A DNA stretch of 48,939 bases from Aeromonas caviae (GCF_000819785.1 NZ_CDBK01000020.1:1-48939), one strand, 5' to 3'. Positions 22,827-32,595 are shown, counted from the first letter of the stretch. The notes: generated from the letters alone by a model not told the origin. Numbers and translations: made by a program.

Positions 22827-23462
22827 TCAGGAGGCCAGCAGCGCCAGGGCCGGCTGCGCGTTGCCCGGCATCAGCCGATAGGCCTTGTGGTGCTTGACCA
22901 AGGTGGTTTTCTTGTTGCCCTGGCTCAGCAGCAGGCCCCGGGCAAATGCCGCCTCGGCCAGTACCTGCTCGTCCCCGCGCACATAGAGGGTGAGGGGCTT
23001 GACCAGCTCACCCCCCTCGATATGACCCTGATACTCGCTGGCCGAGATGATCAGGCTGGATTGCCCCTGGCTCAGCAGCCGCTGCCGGGTGTTCAGTTCG
23101 CTGTCGGTGAACACCAGCCAGCCCGCCCCCTCCAGCGCCAAAAGCAGATCGGCCAGGCGCGCCCCCAGCTGTACCGGCTCATACATGGCACGCTCATACT
23201 GGCGCTGCACCCGCTCAAGCAGCCCCTTGAGATCGGCCCCCGCCCCCAGCGTCCGCCCCAGTTGCACCCAGGCCTTGAGATCCTCCATCACCAGCCGGGA
23301 GAAGCGTTTCTCCTTGAGAGAATCCGCCATCCAGGTACAGAGAAAGTGGCTCTCCTGGGCGGGGGTGCGTTTGCCCGTCTTCTGGGCAGCGGTGCGCTCC
23401 AGCTCCGCCAGGCTCTGGCGGGCCATCTCGAGCAGGGCCTGATTGTAAGCAGGAAGGGTCAT
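22827..23462 (-). CDS. DUF2913 family protein
   Basis: A 211-aa soluble protein without signal peptide or transmembrane helix. The layout (ESHFLCTWMADSLKEKRF near the N-terminus, LVKPLTLYVRGDEQ in the middle and a short hydrophobic tail) matches my recollection of DUF2913 proteins of Vibrio and Aeromonas, whose function is unknown. GAGGATCCGAG precedes the ATG. It lies downstream of the helicase gene across a 114-bp gap that contains a hairpin. Confidence 0.7.
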   Translation of the reverse strand: MTLPAYNQALLEMARQSLAELERTAAQKTGKRTPAQESHFLCTWMADSLKEKRFSRLVMEDLKAWVQLGRTLGAGADLKGLLERVQRQYERAMYEPVQLGARLADLLLALEGAGWLVFTDSELNTRQRLLSQGQSSLIISASEYQGHIEGGELVKPLTLYVRGDEQVLAEAAFARGLLLSQGNKKTTLVKHHKAYRLMPGNAQPALALLAS

Positions 23463-23510
23463 CTCGGATCCTCTGAAACGGGGCGGCCAGGGGCCGCGTC
23501 ATCGACAGCA

Positions 23511-23533
23511 CAAAGGCGCCAGTGGCGCCTTTG
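23511..23533. terminator. Perfect hairpin between helicase and DUF2913 genes
   Basis: CAAAGGCGCC (23511-23520), loop AGT and GGCGCCTTTG (23524-23533), a perfect 10-bp stem 44 bp after the helicase stop. The T tract is short (TTT inside the stem), so termination would be weak. Confidence 0.5.
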
Positions 23534-23576
23534 GAGAGTAAACGCCCCTCCCCGACCGGGAGGGTGCGACGTTGCC

Positions 23577-24872
23577 TTATTTCGGCTGACGGGGCTTCTT
23601 GGCCGCCGCCAGACGCTTGAGGCGCTGACCTTGCAGTTTCGCCTCGGCCATGGCCTGGGCGGCGGCATTGTCTTCACGCTGCGGGCGCTTGCCGAAGCGG
23701 CGGCGCTCCTGCAACTGCTTGATGAGGTCGTCACGGCTGCTCACCTCGTAACCCGGCACCATGATGCGGCGGATCTTCTGGCCGATGAGGGCCTCGATCT
23801 CCAGCAGGGTGCGCTCCTCCTCGCGACTGACGAAGGAGATGGCCATGCCGCTCTTGCCAGCGCGACCGGTTCGGCCGATACGGTGCACGTAATCTTCCGC
23901 GAGGAACGGCAGATCATAGTTGACCACGTATTCCAGGCTCGGAATGTCCAGGCCGCGGGCGGCCACCTCGGTGGCCACCAGCACCCGCAGCTTGCCTTCG
24001 GTGAATTCACGCAAGGCACGGCGACGGCTCCCCTGGGCCTTGTCACCGTGCACCACGGCAGACTTGATGCCGTCGAGGTTGAGCTCCTCCACCAGTTCAT
24101 CGCAGCTCTCGCGGGTGCTGGCAAACACCAGCACCTGCTGCCAGTTCTGCTTGCCGATAAGCTCGGAGAGCAGCTCGCGCTTGCGCTTCTGTTCCACCGG
24201 ATAAACGGTGTGGCTCACGGTGTCGGCAGTGGAGTTCTGCTTGTCGACGGCCACCACCTGGGGTTTGTCCAGCATGAGGTTGGCCAGCTTTTTCACCGCC
24301 TCGGAGAAGGTGGCGGAGAAGAGCAGGTTCTGGCGGGTCTTGTTGACCGCCTGCAGGATCTGCTGCACATCGGCGCTAAAGCCCATGTCGAGGATGCGAT
24401 CCGCCTCGTCCAGCACCAGAGTCTCGACCCCGGAGAGGCTCAGGTTGCAGGCGGTGAGGTGCTCGAGCAGACGGCCAGGGGTGGCCACTATGATGTGTGC
24501 GCCCGCTTTGAGCTTCTTGGCCTGCACATCCTGTTTGCCACCACCCACGATGGTGAGGGTAGTGATATCAAGATACTTGGCGAAATCGTTGATATTGCTC
24601 GCCACCTGGGCTGCCAGCTCGCGGGTCGGGGTCAGGATCAGCACGCGGGCATTGGAAGGTTGCACCGGCGCCGGGTTGTCTACCAGGCGTTGCAGGATGG
24701 GCAACGCAAAGGCGGCTGTCTTGCCGGTACCGGTCTGGGCACTGGCCAGCACATCGCGGCCACGGCGAATGGCCGGGATGGCCTGGCTCTGCACAGGGGT
24801 CATCTCCTGATAACCGCAATCTGAGATGGCGCGCAAAATCTCGGGGGCAAAATCGAACGATTCAAATCTCAT
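23577..24872 (-). CDS. DEAD-box RNA helicase, RhlE-like
   Basis: A 431-aa ATP-dependent RNA helicase with motif Q near 24-30, motif I AQTGTGKT (45-52), PTREL (82-86), TPGR (131-134), DEAD (155-158), SAT (186-188) and motif VI HRIGRTGR in the second RecA domain. A basic, Lys/Arg-rich tail follows. The order and short tail fit RhlE best; SrmB is the alternative. I use MRFESFDF as start because AGGAACCCAAC precedes it; the longer frame adds 23 residues not seen in the family. Likely role: RNA remodelling in ribosome assembly or RNA decay. Confidence 0.9.
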   Translation of the reverse strand: MRFESFDFAPEILRAISDCGYQEMTPVQSQAIPAIRRGRDVLASAQTGTGKTAAFALPILQRLVDNPAPVQPSNARVLILTPTRELAAQVASNINDFAKYLDITTLTIVGGGKQDVQAKKLKAGAHIIVATPGRLLEHLTACNLSLSGVETLVLDEADRILDMGFSADVQQILQAVNKTRQNLLFSATFSEAVKKLANLMLDKPQVVAVDKQNSTADTVSHTVYPVEQKRKRELLSELIGKQNWQQVLVFASTRESCDELVEELNLDGIKSAVVHGDKAQGSRRRALREFTEGKLRVLVATEVAARGLDIPSLEYVVNYDLPFLAEDYVHRIGRTGRAGKSGMAISFVSREEERTLLEIEALIGQKIRRIMVPGYEVSSRDDLIKQLQERRRFGKRPQREDNAAAQAMAEAKLQGQRLKRLAAAKKPRQPK

Positions 24873-25117
24873 GTTGGGTTCCTGTGTTCCAGCGGAGCTG
24901 TAGTTGGCGTGGATGGCCTGGGCCGACGTGTGGCCTGGCATCGGCGAGGCATGAAGCCAAGGACGGCTGGGTCTGACATCAGATCAGAAGATGAGCCGGA
25001 AAATGGCGGGCGCGAAGTGTAACAGATAGGCGACAGGAATGCCGCCTCAAATGGCCTGTATTTTTCCGGGGGCTGCGCCCGCCACACGCGGCAGCAGGCG
25101 CAGCCCGGGCAGTGAGA

Positions 25118-25768
25118 TCAGCGCACCCGCTTGCTCGGACGCTTGAGCAGACGCATGCCGATGGCCGCCACCGCGATGACGAACAGCCCGAAAGAGGTGA
25201 CAAGCAGGCACTTGGTCAGCAGATCCTGATGATGGGCAAAGACCGGGGTCGCCATCACCATCTTGCCCACCATGCTCAATACCAGGGACCAGAGGAAGGC
25301 GCTGGCAAAACTCGCCACGGCCACCCGCAGCAGGTGCAGGCGGGAGACTCCCATCAACATGGGGGTCAACACTCTCACGAAGGGGATGAAACGGGACACG
25401 AACATGGCCCAGAAGCCGTAACGATCCAGCAGTCGGGAGGCCCTGGGCAGGCTCCCTTCCGGGATCATTCGCTCCACATGGCCCATGAAACGGGTGCCAT
25501 GCAGTGCCTGCCCCTGCCAGTAGGCGAGCACGCTCCCTATCCCGGCCGCGAGCGGCAGATAGAGCAAGGTCACCTCGGGTCCCAGCACCCCCATGCCCAC
25601 CAGACCGCCCGCCAGCAGCACCAGGCTGTCACCGGGCAGGGGCAGAAAGACGAAGCTCGATTCAAGGAAGAGGATCACCACCAGACAGGTGACGAGCAGA
25701 CCGATTGCCTGCATTTGTATAAGCTGATCAAAATCCTGATGCCATATGGCAAGCAGCATGTCCTGCAT
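25118..25768 (-). CDS. DedA/VTT-family inner membrane protein
   Basis: A 216-aa membrane protein with about five hydrophobic segments. It carries the DedA hallmarks: FLPLPGDSLVLLAGGLVG early on, and FVSRFIPFVRVLTPMLMGVSRL in the middle, which holds the conserved R-x-x-P-x-x-R type motif. The family acts in membrane lipid flipping and proton-motive-force homeostasis; the specific substrate is unknown. A Lys/Arg-rich C-terminus should be cytoplasmic. It stands alone, diverging from the barrel protein gene. Confidence 0.88.
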   Translation of the reverse strand: MQDMLLAIWHQDFDQLIQMQAIGLLVTCLVVILFLESSFVFLPLPGDSLVLLAGGLVGMGVLGPEVTLLYLPLAAGIGSVLAYWQGQALHGTRFMGHVERMIPEGSLPRASRLLDRYGFWAMFVSRFIPFVRVLTPMLMGVSRLHLLRVAVASFASAFLWSLVLSMVGKMVMATPVFAHHQDLLTKCLLVTSFGLFVIAVAAIGMRLLKRPSKRVR

Positions 25769-26100
25769 CTGGTGTGACTCCCATCAACGTAATGCGCATT
25801 CGTCATGATGACCCGAAGGCCCCGTCTGGTAATCCATCCCTGCTACCACCCCAATGTTCGTATGGGAGGCCTCTTATACACCCGGGGAACTGAACAATAA
25901 ATTAATGTCTGTGATTTCTGCCCAGCGGTTCACCCTTCTCGCCCCCCCTGCCCCTGCCAAAGCGAGGGCAACCTGGCCCATCAGACCAGTGTGCATGCCC
26001 CCAAAACAGGACGGGTCGGCCCTTGCCAGGCTGCCAAGCCAGATGAAACCCGTTACAGTGTGAACATGCCCCGATGGACGGGGTACTCATGGAGCCAGGT
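25769..26100. other. Divergent intergenic region between dedA-like and barrel protein genes
   Basis: 332 bp that should hold both promoters. Apart from a short AT-rich stretch (about 25890-25920) I see no clear promoter, operator or gene. Confidence 0.4.
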
Positions 26101-27069
26101 ATGGCAAGACAGCTCTCTTCTCACACACTTTCCTTGCTGGCGGTGCTTGCCGGCGTCTCTGCCGGTCTTGTGACAAAGGCCCGTGCCAGCGACGAGAGCC
26201 TGGTGCAACAGCGCGCCAACGCCGTCGTCTCCCTCATGAGCTACGCCGTGGTGCCGGATATCACCGCCAGCAACCTTGATATCGGCAGCGGCACCAACGA
26301 CACCTCCGCCCTCACCATCACCCAGCTCGGGGGTGGCGCCACCCTGAGCGAGGATGTTCCCCTCTATCTGGAGGGCACCCTGGGCTACAGCCGCTACGAT
26401 CCCCAGTTCGTGTTCACCGATGGCAACGAGACCCGCACCATTCCCACCAAATGGAACAGCCTGAGCGCCACCGGCGGCATCGGCTGGGATGTCGGCGTCC
26501 ACCGGGATCGCTTTGGTGGCAATCTGGTGCTGCGGCCCATCGCCAATGTCACCCTGGGCACGGTGGCCAGCGACCTTCGCATCGGGGCCGCCCTGCTCGA
26601 GCACAGGAGCGGCCAGAATCTGGACTTCCTCGACGGCGGCACCCTCAATGTCTACGGCCTCGGCGGCTCATTGATGCTGGACTATGAGCTCTTCTCCGCC
26701 GCCCAGGACATCGATGCCGAGCTGCGCTACTCCTACCAGCATCTGCAAAGCTTCACCGGCACCGCCGAGAGCGTCAGCGGTCAGGCCGATGCGGAAAACC
26801 TCGGGCTTTACCTGCGCCGCCGCGCCCCCCTGTGGCACTGGACCCTGCTGGACAGGCCCCTTCGCTACGTGCTGGAAGGGGCCAGAACCGAATACCTGGG
26901 GCAGCAACGGGGGCTGCTCGGTTTCAACAGCCTCAACTCCCTGGGACTTGGCCTCGAACTCGACAGCAGCAAGTACGACATTTTCATCACCCGCACCCGG
27001 CTGGTGGCCCGCTATATGTTCAGCAACAGTACCAGCGGCTACTCCATCGGATTGGCGATGAGTTTCTAA
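26101..27069 (+). CDS. Solitary autotransporter-like outer membrane beta-barrel protein
   Basis: A 322-aa protein with a signal peptide (cleavage near ARA, about residue 28) and alternating beta strands to the end, finishing in GLAMSF with the C-terminal Phe used for outer membrane insertion. It has no passenger domain, which fits the solitary autotransporter beta-domain family (Omp_AT) of Vibrio and Aeromonas; the function is unknown. I chose the ATG at 26101 because GGAG lies 7 nt upstream; a start at 26074 would add nine residues. Confidence 0.75.
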   Translation: MARQLSSHTLSLLAVLAGVSAGLVTKARASDESLVQQRANAVVSLMSYAVVPDITASNLDIGSGTNDTSALTITQLGGGATLSEDVPLYLEGTLGYSRYDPQFVFTDGNETRTIPTKWNSLSATGGIGWDVGVHRDRFGGNLVLRPIANVTLGTVASDLRIGAALLEHRSGQNLDFLDGGTLNVYGLGGSLMLDYELFSAAQDIDAELRYSYQHLQSFTGTAESVSGQADAENLGLYLRRRAPLWHWTLLDRPLRYVLEGARTEYLGQQRGLLGFNSLNSLGLGLELDSSKYDIFITRTRLVARYMFSNSTSGYSIGLAMSF

Positions 27070-27180
27070 TCGGATCAAAGGGGTACGCCACTCGGCACAG
27101 CTCAGTCAACCCAAAACAAGATTCAATTTGAACCTTCCAGAATGCTATCCTGACCGTCCCAATGCTTCTGGAAACCTCTA

Positions 27181-28179
27181 ATGTTCATCACAACACTATT
27201 GGCCTCTGCACTCGGCTCGTTTACTGAAGGGCTCTCTTTTCAACACAAGGACTGGGAACTGGCCTGTGACAACACGCGCACATGCCGAGCGGCAGGTTAC
27301 AGCGCGGAATTGGGTGGACTTTCGGTTCTGCTCACCCGAGAGGCTGGCGCCAAGGGCACACTGCATGCCGAGCTTGCCATCGCAGAGGTTGATCAGCGGG
27401 CTCCGGCGGCCCCCGCTGATGGTTTGATCACACTGCGCATCAATGGCGAGGTGCTCGGCATCGTAAAAGAGCGGACTCCGTTCACCCAGCCCCAAACTGC
27501 AGCGCTCGTCCGAGCAATCAAAGGGACTGGCAAGGTGGTATTTGAATGGAGCAAGCACCAAGAACCGTTATCCGGTGCCGGTGCCTATGCCATTTTTCTC
27601 AAAATGGATGAGTTCCAAGGCCGTCTCAATACCAGTACAGCCCTGACCAAACAGGGCTCGTTACCCACCACAACTATTCCCCCGGCCTTGGTGGCCCCCG
27701 TGATCCATGCAGGTGCCGTTGCCGCAGACAACCTATCTCGCCCACTCACCAAGCCTGAGCTACAGAGCATAAGGGCTTGGCTGAAACAACACGTCAATGA
27801 AGATGTCTGTCCCAGCGCATATGAGAATCAGGAAGATGGCCAGATCTATCCCCTGAACCAGGAACGAGCCTTGATCCGGCTACCCTGCTGGCTCGCCGCT
27901 TACAACGACGGTTCGGCATTTATTCTGATTGATACGGACCTTGATACCAGCAGTGCAACCCTCATCAGCACTTACGCAAACGGTTATGGAGAGGGCGAAC
28001 TGAGTGCCTCGCACAAAGGAAGAGGAATAGGAGATTGTTTTTCTTTCGAAAGCTGGGTATGGGACGGCCAAACCTTCGTGCAGAGTGAGAAAAGCACCAC
28101 TGGTAGCTGTCGCATGATCACTCTGGGGGGAACCTGGGAGCTACCGACCATGACCAGCCAGGTGGTCAAATCACAATAA
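27181..28179 (+). CDS. DUF1176 family periplasmic protein
   Basis: A 332-aa protein with a short hydrophobic N-terminus (MFITTLLASALGSF) that may be a signal peptide. The family start DWELACDNTRTCRAAGYS is clear, with VLLTREAG next. Four further cysteines (CPSAYENQ, LPCWLAAY, GDCFSFES and GSCRM) could form disulfides. The function is unknown. It is preceded by a 111-bp gap and ends at a strong shared terminator. Confidence 0.88.
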   Translation: MFITTLLASALGSFTEGLSFQHKDWELACDNTRTCRAAGYSAELGGLSVLLTREAGAKGTLHAELAIAEVDQRAPAAPADGLITLRINGEVLGIVKERTPFTQPQTAALVRAIKGTGKVVFEWSKHQEPLSGAGAYAIFLKMDEFQGRLNTSTALTKQGSLPTTTIPPALVAPVIHAGAVAADNLSRPLTKPELQSIRAWLKQHVNEDVCPSAYENQEDGQIYPLNQERALIRLPCWLAAYNDGSAFILIDTDLDTSSATLISTYANGYGEGELSASHKGRGIGDCFSFESWVWDGQTFVQSEKSTTGSCRMITLGGTWELPTMTSQVVKSQ

Positions 28180-28180
28180 A

Positions 28181-28206
28181 CAAGGGCGGCCCATTGGCCG
28201 CCCTTG
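28181..28206. terminator. Bidirectional terminator between DUF1176 and DUF1615 genes
   Basis: CAAGGGCGGCC (28181-28191), loop CATT and GGCCGCCCTTG (28196-28206), a perfect 11-bp stem between convergent genes. The T tract is short on both sides. Confidence 0.75.
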
Positions 28207-28219
28207 TTGTCTCTGGCTA

Positions 28220-29383
28220 TCAGCGAATGGTCGCCATCTTTCTGACGCAGGCCTGCTCCCTGTCATCCACCCGCTTGGCAAACCAGGCGGTGGTGAGGTT
28301 GCGGGTGATCTTGGGGCTCTTTAGCTGGATGCCGGGCAGGATGGCGCGGGGTTGCCGTGTCCCGGCCTGTTTGTCGGCCAGGGCGAAGACCCTGTGGTAG
28401 AGATCGCTTTTGGCAAAGTCGCTGCTGTCCCCGAGCTTCAGGCTCTGGTGAATGGCCTGCTTGCTCATGTTGACGCGGCTGGCGATGCTGTGGACCGCGA
28501 GTTCGGTCTTGCCGGGCAAATCCGAGTCGTAACGGATGAGATCCCCGTCCAGGGCCAGGGGCTTGCCACTCACCCGGCTTACCGCCGCCTGGAAGGCCGC
28601 ATTGCGGCTCGCGTACCAGCCCGCATTGAAGTCGGCGAAGCGATAGAGGGTATCCGGGTAGTCGGCGGGATAGCCGAAGATGTGTTTGGTGCCAAACCAG
28701 ATGCCTCCCCGACGAGTGAACACCTCGTGGCGAATGGACTCCTTCACGGGATAGGGGTAGCCACGGGCGTTGGCTTCGGCAAAGGCGACGCTCACCTGCA
28801 TGGGGCCGCCGGTGCGCACCGGGTTGAGGTTGCCAAAGAGCTGCTTGCCCATGGGGACGCTGCCTATCATGTCTTCGAAGATCTCGCTCATCTCCCGCTC
28901 GGTGCGAAGCTTGTCGATGCGCTCGGCATAGCTCTTGCCAGTGGGGGATTGGATGGAGAGGGCCGTGCGCACCATGAACTCGGGGATGAGCAGCTTGCCG
29001 GCCCGGGCATTGATCTCCTTCCAGGCAATCTTGTTGAGGTTGGGCACCACGGGGTCCGCCTGACAGGTCGCCTCCTGCTCCGCCACCGCCAGCACGCTGC
29101 AGACGTTGTGATCGCTCACCGTCAGCCCCTGGGTGGTGAGCGCCGTCACCACGTCATTGGCCCAGCCCGGCTTGTCCACCACGTTGCGCGGCAGGAAGCG
29201 CACGATACGGCTCTTCATATCGGCCGGTTTTTGCGGCTGCATCGCCTTGGGAATGGGGCGCCCCGCCGGCGTCGCCGGGCTGGTCGGGGCGGGAGGCTCG
29301 CTGGCACAACCCGACAGCAGGGCAAGGGAAAGCAGTGACAGCCAGCGCCAATGGGCATCAAACAAGGAGTGAGAGGGGATCAT
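28220..29383 (-). CDS. DUF1615 lipoprotein
   Basis: A 387-aa protein with a lipoprotein signal peptide and lipobox LSGC (Cys26), a Pro-rich linker (27-50) and a DUF1615 domain from about 58 to the end. Typical segments are RIVRFLPRNV, VAEQEATCQADPVVPNL and RRGGIWFGTKHIFGYPA. Its role is unknown; it is probably periplasmic and membrane-anchored. It stands alone between a terminator and the diguanylate cyclase gene. Confidence 0.88.
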   Translation of the reverse strand: MIPSHSLFDAHWRWLSLLSLALLSGCASEPPAPTSPATPAGRPIPKAMQPQKPADMKSRIVRFLPRNVVDKPGWANDVVTALTTQGLTVSDHNVCSVLAVAEQEATCQADPVVPNLNKIAWKEINARAGKLLIPEFMVRTALSIQSPTGKSYAERIDKLRTEREMSEIFEDMIGSVPMGKQLFGNLNPVRTGGPMQVSVAFAEANARGYPYPVKESIRHEVFTRRGGIWFGTKHIFGYPADYPDTLYRFADFNAGWYASRNAAFQAAVSRVSGKPLALDGDLIRYDSDLPGKTELAVHSIASRVNMSKQAIHQSLKLGDSSDFAKSDLYHRVFALADKQAGTRQPRAILPGIQLKSPKITRNLTTAWFAKRVDDREQACVRKMATIR

Positions 29384-29528
29384 GAAGGCTTCCTGAAGAG
29401 CGGGACCTGCCCCTCATCGCGAATGAGAGGGCTCGAATGCATGGAGGCGGACATTGTAGGGAACAAGTCTGACAAGATGAAGGCGGATGAACCTGCTGGC
29501 CCGCTGGCTGCGGCATTCCCTGGCGCCA

Positions 29529-30434
29529 TCACGCCAGCTCCACCCGGTTTCGTCCCAGATGCTTGGCCTGATAGAGGGCGAGATCGGTGCGCTGGAGCAG
29601 GGCATCCACTCCCTCCCCGCTCTGGCTGATACCCAGGGCAAGGCTCACGGTGAATCTTACCCCGTCACCTGAGACCAGCTCTTCGGTCGCGCACCTTATC
29701 TGCTCCGCCAGCGCACGGGCTTTGTCGCCCGTCATGCCGGGCAGCCAGATGGCAAACTCCTCTCCCCCAAGGCGTGCCACCACCCCATCCAATGGGCAGA
29801 GCTGGCGCAGCAGGGTGCTGAATTCACGCAGTACATTGTCGCCAATCGCGTGGCCATAGCGATCGTTGATCAGCTTGAAGTGATCGAGATCCAGCAGCAG
29901 GAGCGGCGTCCCCTCCTCTCCGTGCGCCTCCAGCACGGCGCGAAACGCCCGGCGATTGGAGAGCCCGGTCAGCTCGTCTGACATGGCGAGGGAGGAGAGC
30001 CGCATCTGGGTGCCATACATCTGCTGCACCATCAGCAGCACACCCCAGGCCGAGGCCAGCATGCCGAGCGTGCGCAGGCTGTCTTCCACCGTGGAGAGCC
30101 ACCAGGGCTGGAAATAGACCTCATCCATCAGATCGATGACGCCGGAAACGAGCCAGAGGATCAGCCCGCCGGTGAGGGAGAGATAGGTTCTCAAGGTGAT
30201 CTGGGCACACTGCACCACCCAGAACATGAACATCAGGGTCAGCACGTTGAGCGCTTCGGCCAGAGCCCCGACGGTATAGAGGTTGTGCTCTGCCAGGGGA
30301 TCAAAGCTGACCCCGGCCAGGATCCCCGTCAGCAGCAGCAGACAGGGCAGGCTCACCAGCGCGAGACGACGGCAGGGAGGAAGCGAGAAGAACCGGGCGG
30401 GGTGAACGGATAACCTGAGGGGAGTCTTCATCAT
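29529..30434 (-). CDS. Membrane diguanylate cyclase (GGDEF domain)
   Basis: A 301-aa protein with four hydrophobic segments (about 25-42, 58-78, 86-102 and 118-138) and a C-terminal GGDEF domain. The active-site motif is intact as GGEEF (223-227), and DLDHFKLIND (182-191) supplies a metal-binding Asp, so it should make c-di-GMP. The inhibitory RxxD site expected nine residues upstream is missing (PLDG), so product inhibition may be weak. The membrane part matches no sensor domain I know. It could supply signal to the LapD receptor, but nothing in the sequence links them. Confidence 0.88.
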   Translation of the reverse strand: MMKTPLRLSVHPARFFSLPPCRRLALVSLPCLLLLTGILAGVSFDPLAEHNLYTVGALAEALNVLTLMFMFWVVQCAQITLRTYLSLTGGLILWLVSGVIDLMDEVYFQPWWLSTVEDSLRTLGMLASAWGVLLMVQQMYGTQMRLSSLAMSDELTGLSNRRAFRAVLEAHGEEGTPLLLLDLDHFKLINDRYGHAIGDNVLREFSTLLRQLCPLDGVVARLGGEEFAIWLPGMTGDKARALAEQIRCATEELVSGDGVRFTVSLALGISQSGEGVDALLQRTDLALYQAKHLGRNRVELA

Positions 30435-30555
30435 GTTTTGGGCTCCAAGCGCGCATGTCTTCTATCCCGAATGGCAGCCGTTGGCTGCCATCGCCAGCGA
30501 ACCCCGACGGCATTCCTGGTGGCAAATCACTGATATTGTGGGCCGATTTTTCCAT

Positions 30556-30592
30556 AAAAAACAATCCCCTCACCATATGGGTCAGGGGATTG
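30556..30592 (-). terminator. Intrinsic terminator of leuA
   Basis: CAATCCCCT (30562-30570) pairs with AGGGGATTG (30584-30592), extended by an inner ACC/GGT stem, and is followed on the minus strand by TTTTTT. It lies 87 bp past the leuA stop. Confidence 0.88.
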
Positions 30593-30678
30593 CTGCAACG
30601 GGGACGGCGCGATCTGCCGTGACATCGGGGTGGGCGGCCCTTCCCTGCTCCCCCTCACGGCAGGCGGGCAGTGCCGCC

Positions 30679-32337
30679 TCAGGCGCTCTGGCGCAGGGCC
30701 TGATGCTGGGCGGCGCCGTTGATCACCGCCTGCAGGGAGGCGTTGACCACGTCGCGACCGACGGCGACGCCACACATCCGGGTGCCCTCGACGCTCAGCA
30801 GCACATAGGCGGCGGCGCGGGATTCGGTGCCGGCGGTGAGCGCATGCTCGGAGTAATCCAGCACATCGATGTGCATGCCGGTCTGACGCTGCCAGCCGTT
30901 GACCAGGGCTGTGATGGCTCCCTCCCCTTCACCGCACAGTTGCAGGGTGCCGTGGGGGGTCTGCAACTCCAGGCGCAGGCTCTCCTGACTGTCATGACCG
31001 AGCTGGAAGCGCCCGATGCGATAGCCGTGGGCAGGCTCAAGATAGTGCTGCTCGAACAGGGTGCGGATCTGCTCCGGGCTGATTTCGCTGCTGCTCGCCT
31101 CAGCCTCGGCCTGCACCCGGCGGCTGAAGTCGATTTGCAGCCAGCGCGGCAGTTGCAGACCGAGGTCACGCTCCAGCAGATAGGTCACCCCTCCCTTGCC
31201 GGACTGGCTGTTGATGCGGATCACCGCCTCGTAGCTGCGACCGAGATCGGCAGGATCGATGGGCAGGTAAGCCACATCCCAGTAGTGATCCGGTTTTTCT
31301 GCCGCGAGAGACTTGCGGATGGCGTCCTGGTGGCTGCCGGAAAACGCCGTGTAGACCAGCTCGCCGGCATAGGGGTGGCGAGGGTGCAGGGCAATCTGGG
31401 TGCAGGCCCCCACGGTGGCGACGATGGCATCCATGTCGGACAGGTCCAGCTCGGGGTCAATCCCCTGGCTGTAGAGGTTCATGGCCATGGTGACGATGTC
31501 CATGTTGCCGGTGCGCTCCCCGTTGCCGAGCAGGGTGCCCTCGATGCGATCCGCCCCCGCCAGCACCGCCAGCTCGGCGGCGGCCACCCCGCAGCCTCTG
31601 TCGTTGTGGGTGTGGATGGAGATGCTCACCTCGGGTCGCGCCTTGAGGTGTCGGCAGAACCACTCCACCTGATCCGCAAACACGTTGGGGGTGCTCACCT
31701 CCACCGTGGCGGGGAGGTTCAGGATCATCGGGCGGGCAGCGGCGCGCCACTCGTCGATGACGGCGTCACACACCTCGACGGCGAACTCCACCTCGGTACT
31801 GCTGAAACTCTCCGGGGAATACTGGAAACTCCACTCGGTGTCCGGATTGCGGGCCGCATACTCCCGCACCCAGCGCGCCCCCTGCACGGCGATGGCCTTG
31901 ACCCCGTCCTTGCCTGAGTTGAACACATAGTTGCGCTGGGTCGGGTTGACCGAGTTGTAGACGTGAACGATGGCCCGCTTCGCCCCCTTGAGCGCCTCGA
32001 AGGTGCGGGCGATCAGATCTTCGCGCGCCTGCACCAGCACCTGGATGGTGACGTCATCGGGGATGAGGTTGCGCTCGATGAGTTCGCGCACAAAATCGAA
32101 GTCGGGCTGGGAGGCCGCCGGGAAGCCCACCTCGATGTGCTTGAAACCGATGTGGGTCATCAGCGCCCACATTTGCAGCTTCTGGGCCACCGTCATGGGC
32201 TCGACCAGCGCCTGGTTGCCATCGCGCAGGTCCACGGCGCACCAGAGCGGTGCCCGCTCCAGTACCCGGTTGGGCCACTGGCGATCCGCCAGGTTGATCA
32301 CGGGGGCACGGCGGTATTTGCGATGATCGAAGCTCAT
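30679..32337 (-). CDS. leuA: 2-isopropylmalate synthase, type 2 (LeuA2/yeast-like)
   Basis: A 552-aa enzyme that condenses 2-oxoisovalerate and acetyl-CoA, the first committed step to leucine. The N-terminal TIM barrel carries CAVDLRDGNQALVEP, the HTHNDRG metal site (about 250) and NGERTGNMD. The C-terminal LeuA dimer domain should bind leucine. Length and the FDHRKYRR-type start place it in the long group seen in Corynebacterium and yeast, not the E. coli type. MSFDH is chosen because AAGGGAA lies about 9 nt upstream; a longer frame has no site. No leuBCD genes adjoin, so it is a stand-alone leuA. Confidence 0.93.
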   Translation of the reverse strand: MSFDHRKYRRAPVINLADRQWPNRVLERAPLWCAVDLRDGNQALVEPMTVAQKLQMWALMTHIGFKHIEVGFPAASQPDFDFVRELIERNLIPDDVTIQVLVQAREDLIARTFEALKGAKRAIVHVYNSVNPTQRNYVFNSGKDGVKAIAVQGARWVREYAARNPDTEWSFQYSPESFSSTEVEFAVEVCDAVIDEWRAAARPMILNLPATVEVSTPNVFADQVEWFCRHLKARPEVSISIHTHNDRGCGVAAAELAVLAGADRIEGTLLGNGERTGNMDIVTMAMNLYSQGIDPELDLSDMDAIVATVGACTQIALHPRHPYAGELVYTAFSGSHQDAIRKSLAAEKPDHYWDVAYLPIDPADLGRSYEAVIRINSQSGKGGVTYLLERDLGLQLPRWLQIDFSRRVQAEAEASSSEISPEQIRTLFEQHYLEPAHGYRIGRFQLGHDSQESLRLELQTPHGTLQLCGEGEGAITALVNGWQRQTGMHIDVLDYSEHALTAGTESRAAAYVLLSVEGTRMCGVAVGRDVVNASLQAVINGAAQHQALRQSA

Positions 32338-32595
32338 ATTCAGATTCCCTTGACGGATGGGCGAGGCGCCGGACGACCGGGCCGACAGGCGGGTGGGGCA
32401 AGGAGGGGAAGCGGGTTGGTGCGGTAACACCGTCCCTGACGAGTCGCGCGGCGGTAACCCCGCGACCGGTTTTCCTGCGGCCCCCGTCGGTCACCGGGGC
32501 CGGCCACGGCAGCCGGATCGGGCTGCGGGCGCTGATCCTCTCGCACGCCACCTTTTGGTGTGTCGGCGCAGACGACCTTGTTTGTATGAGCACCC

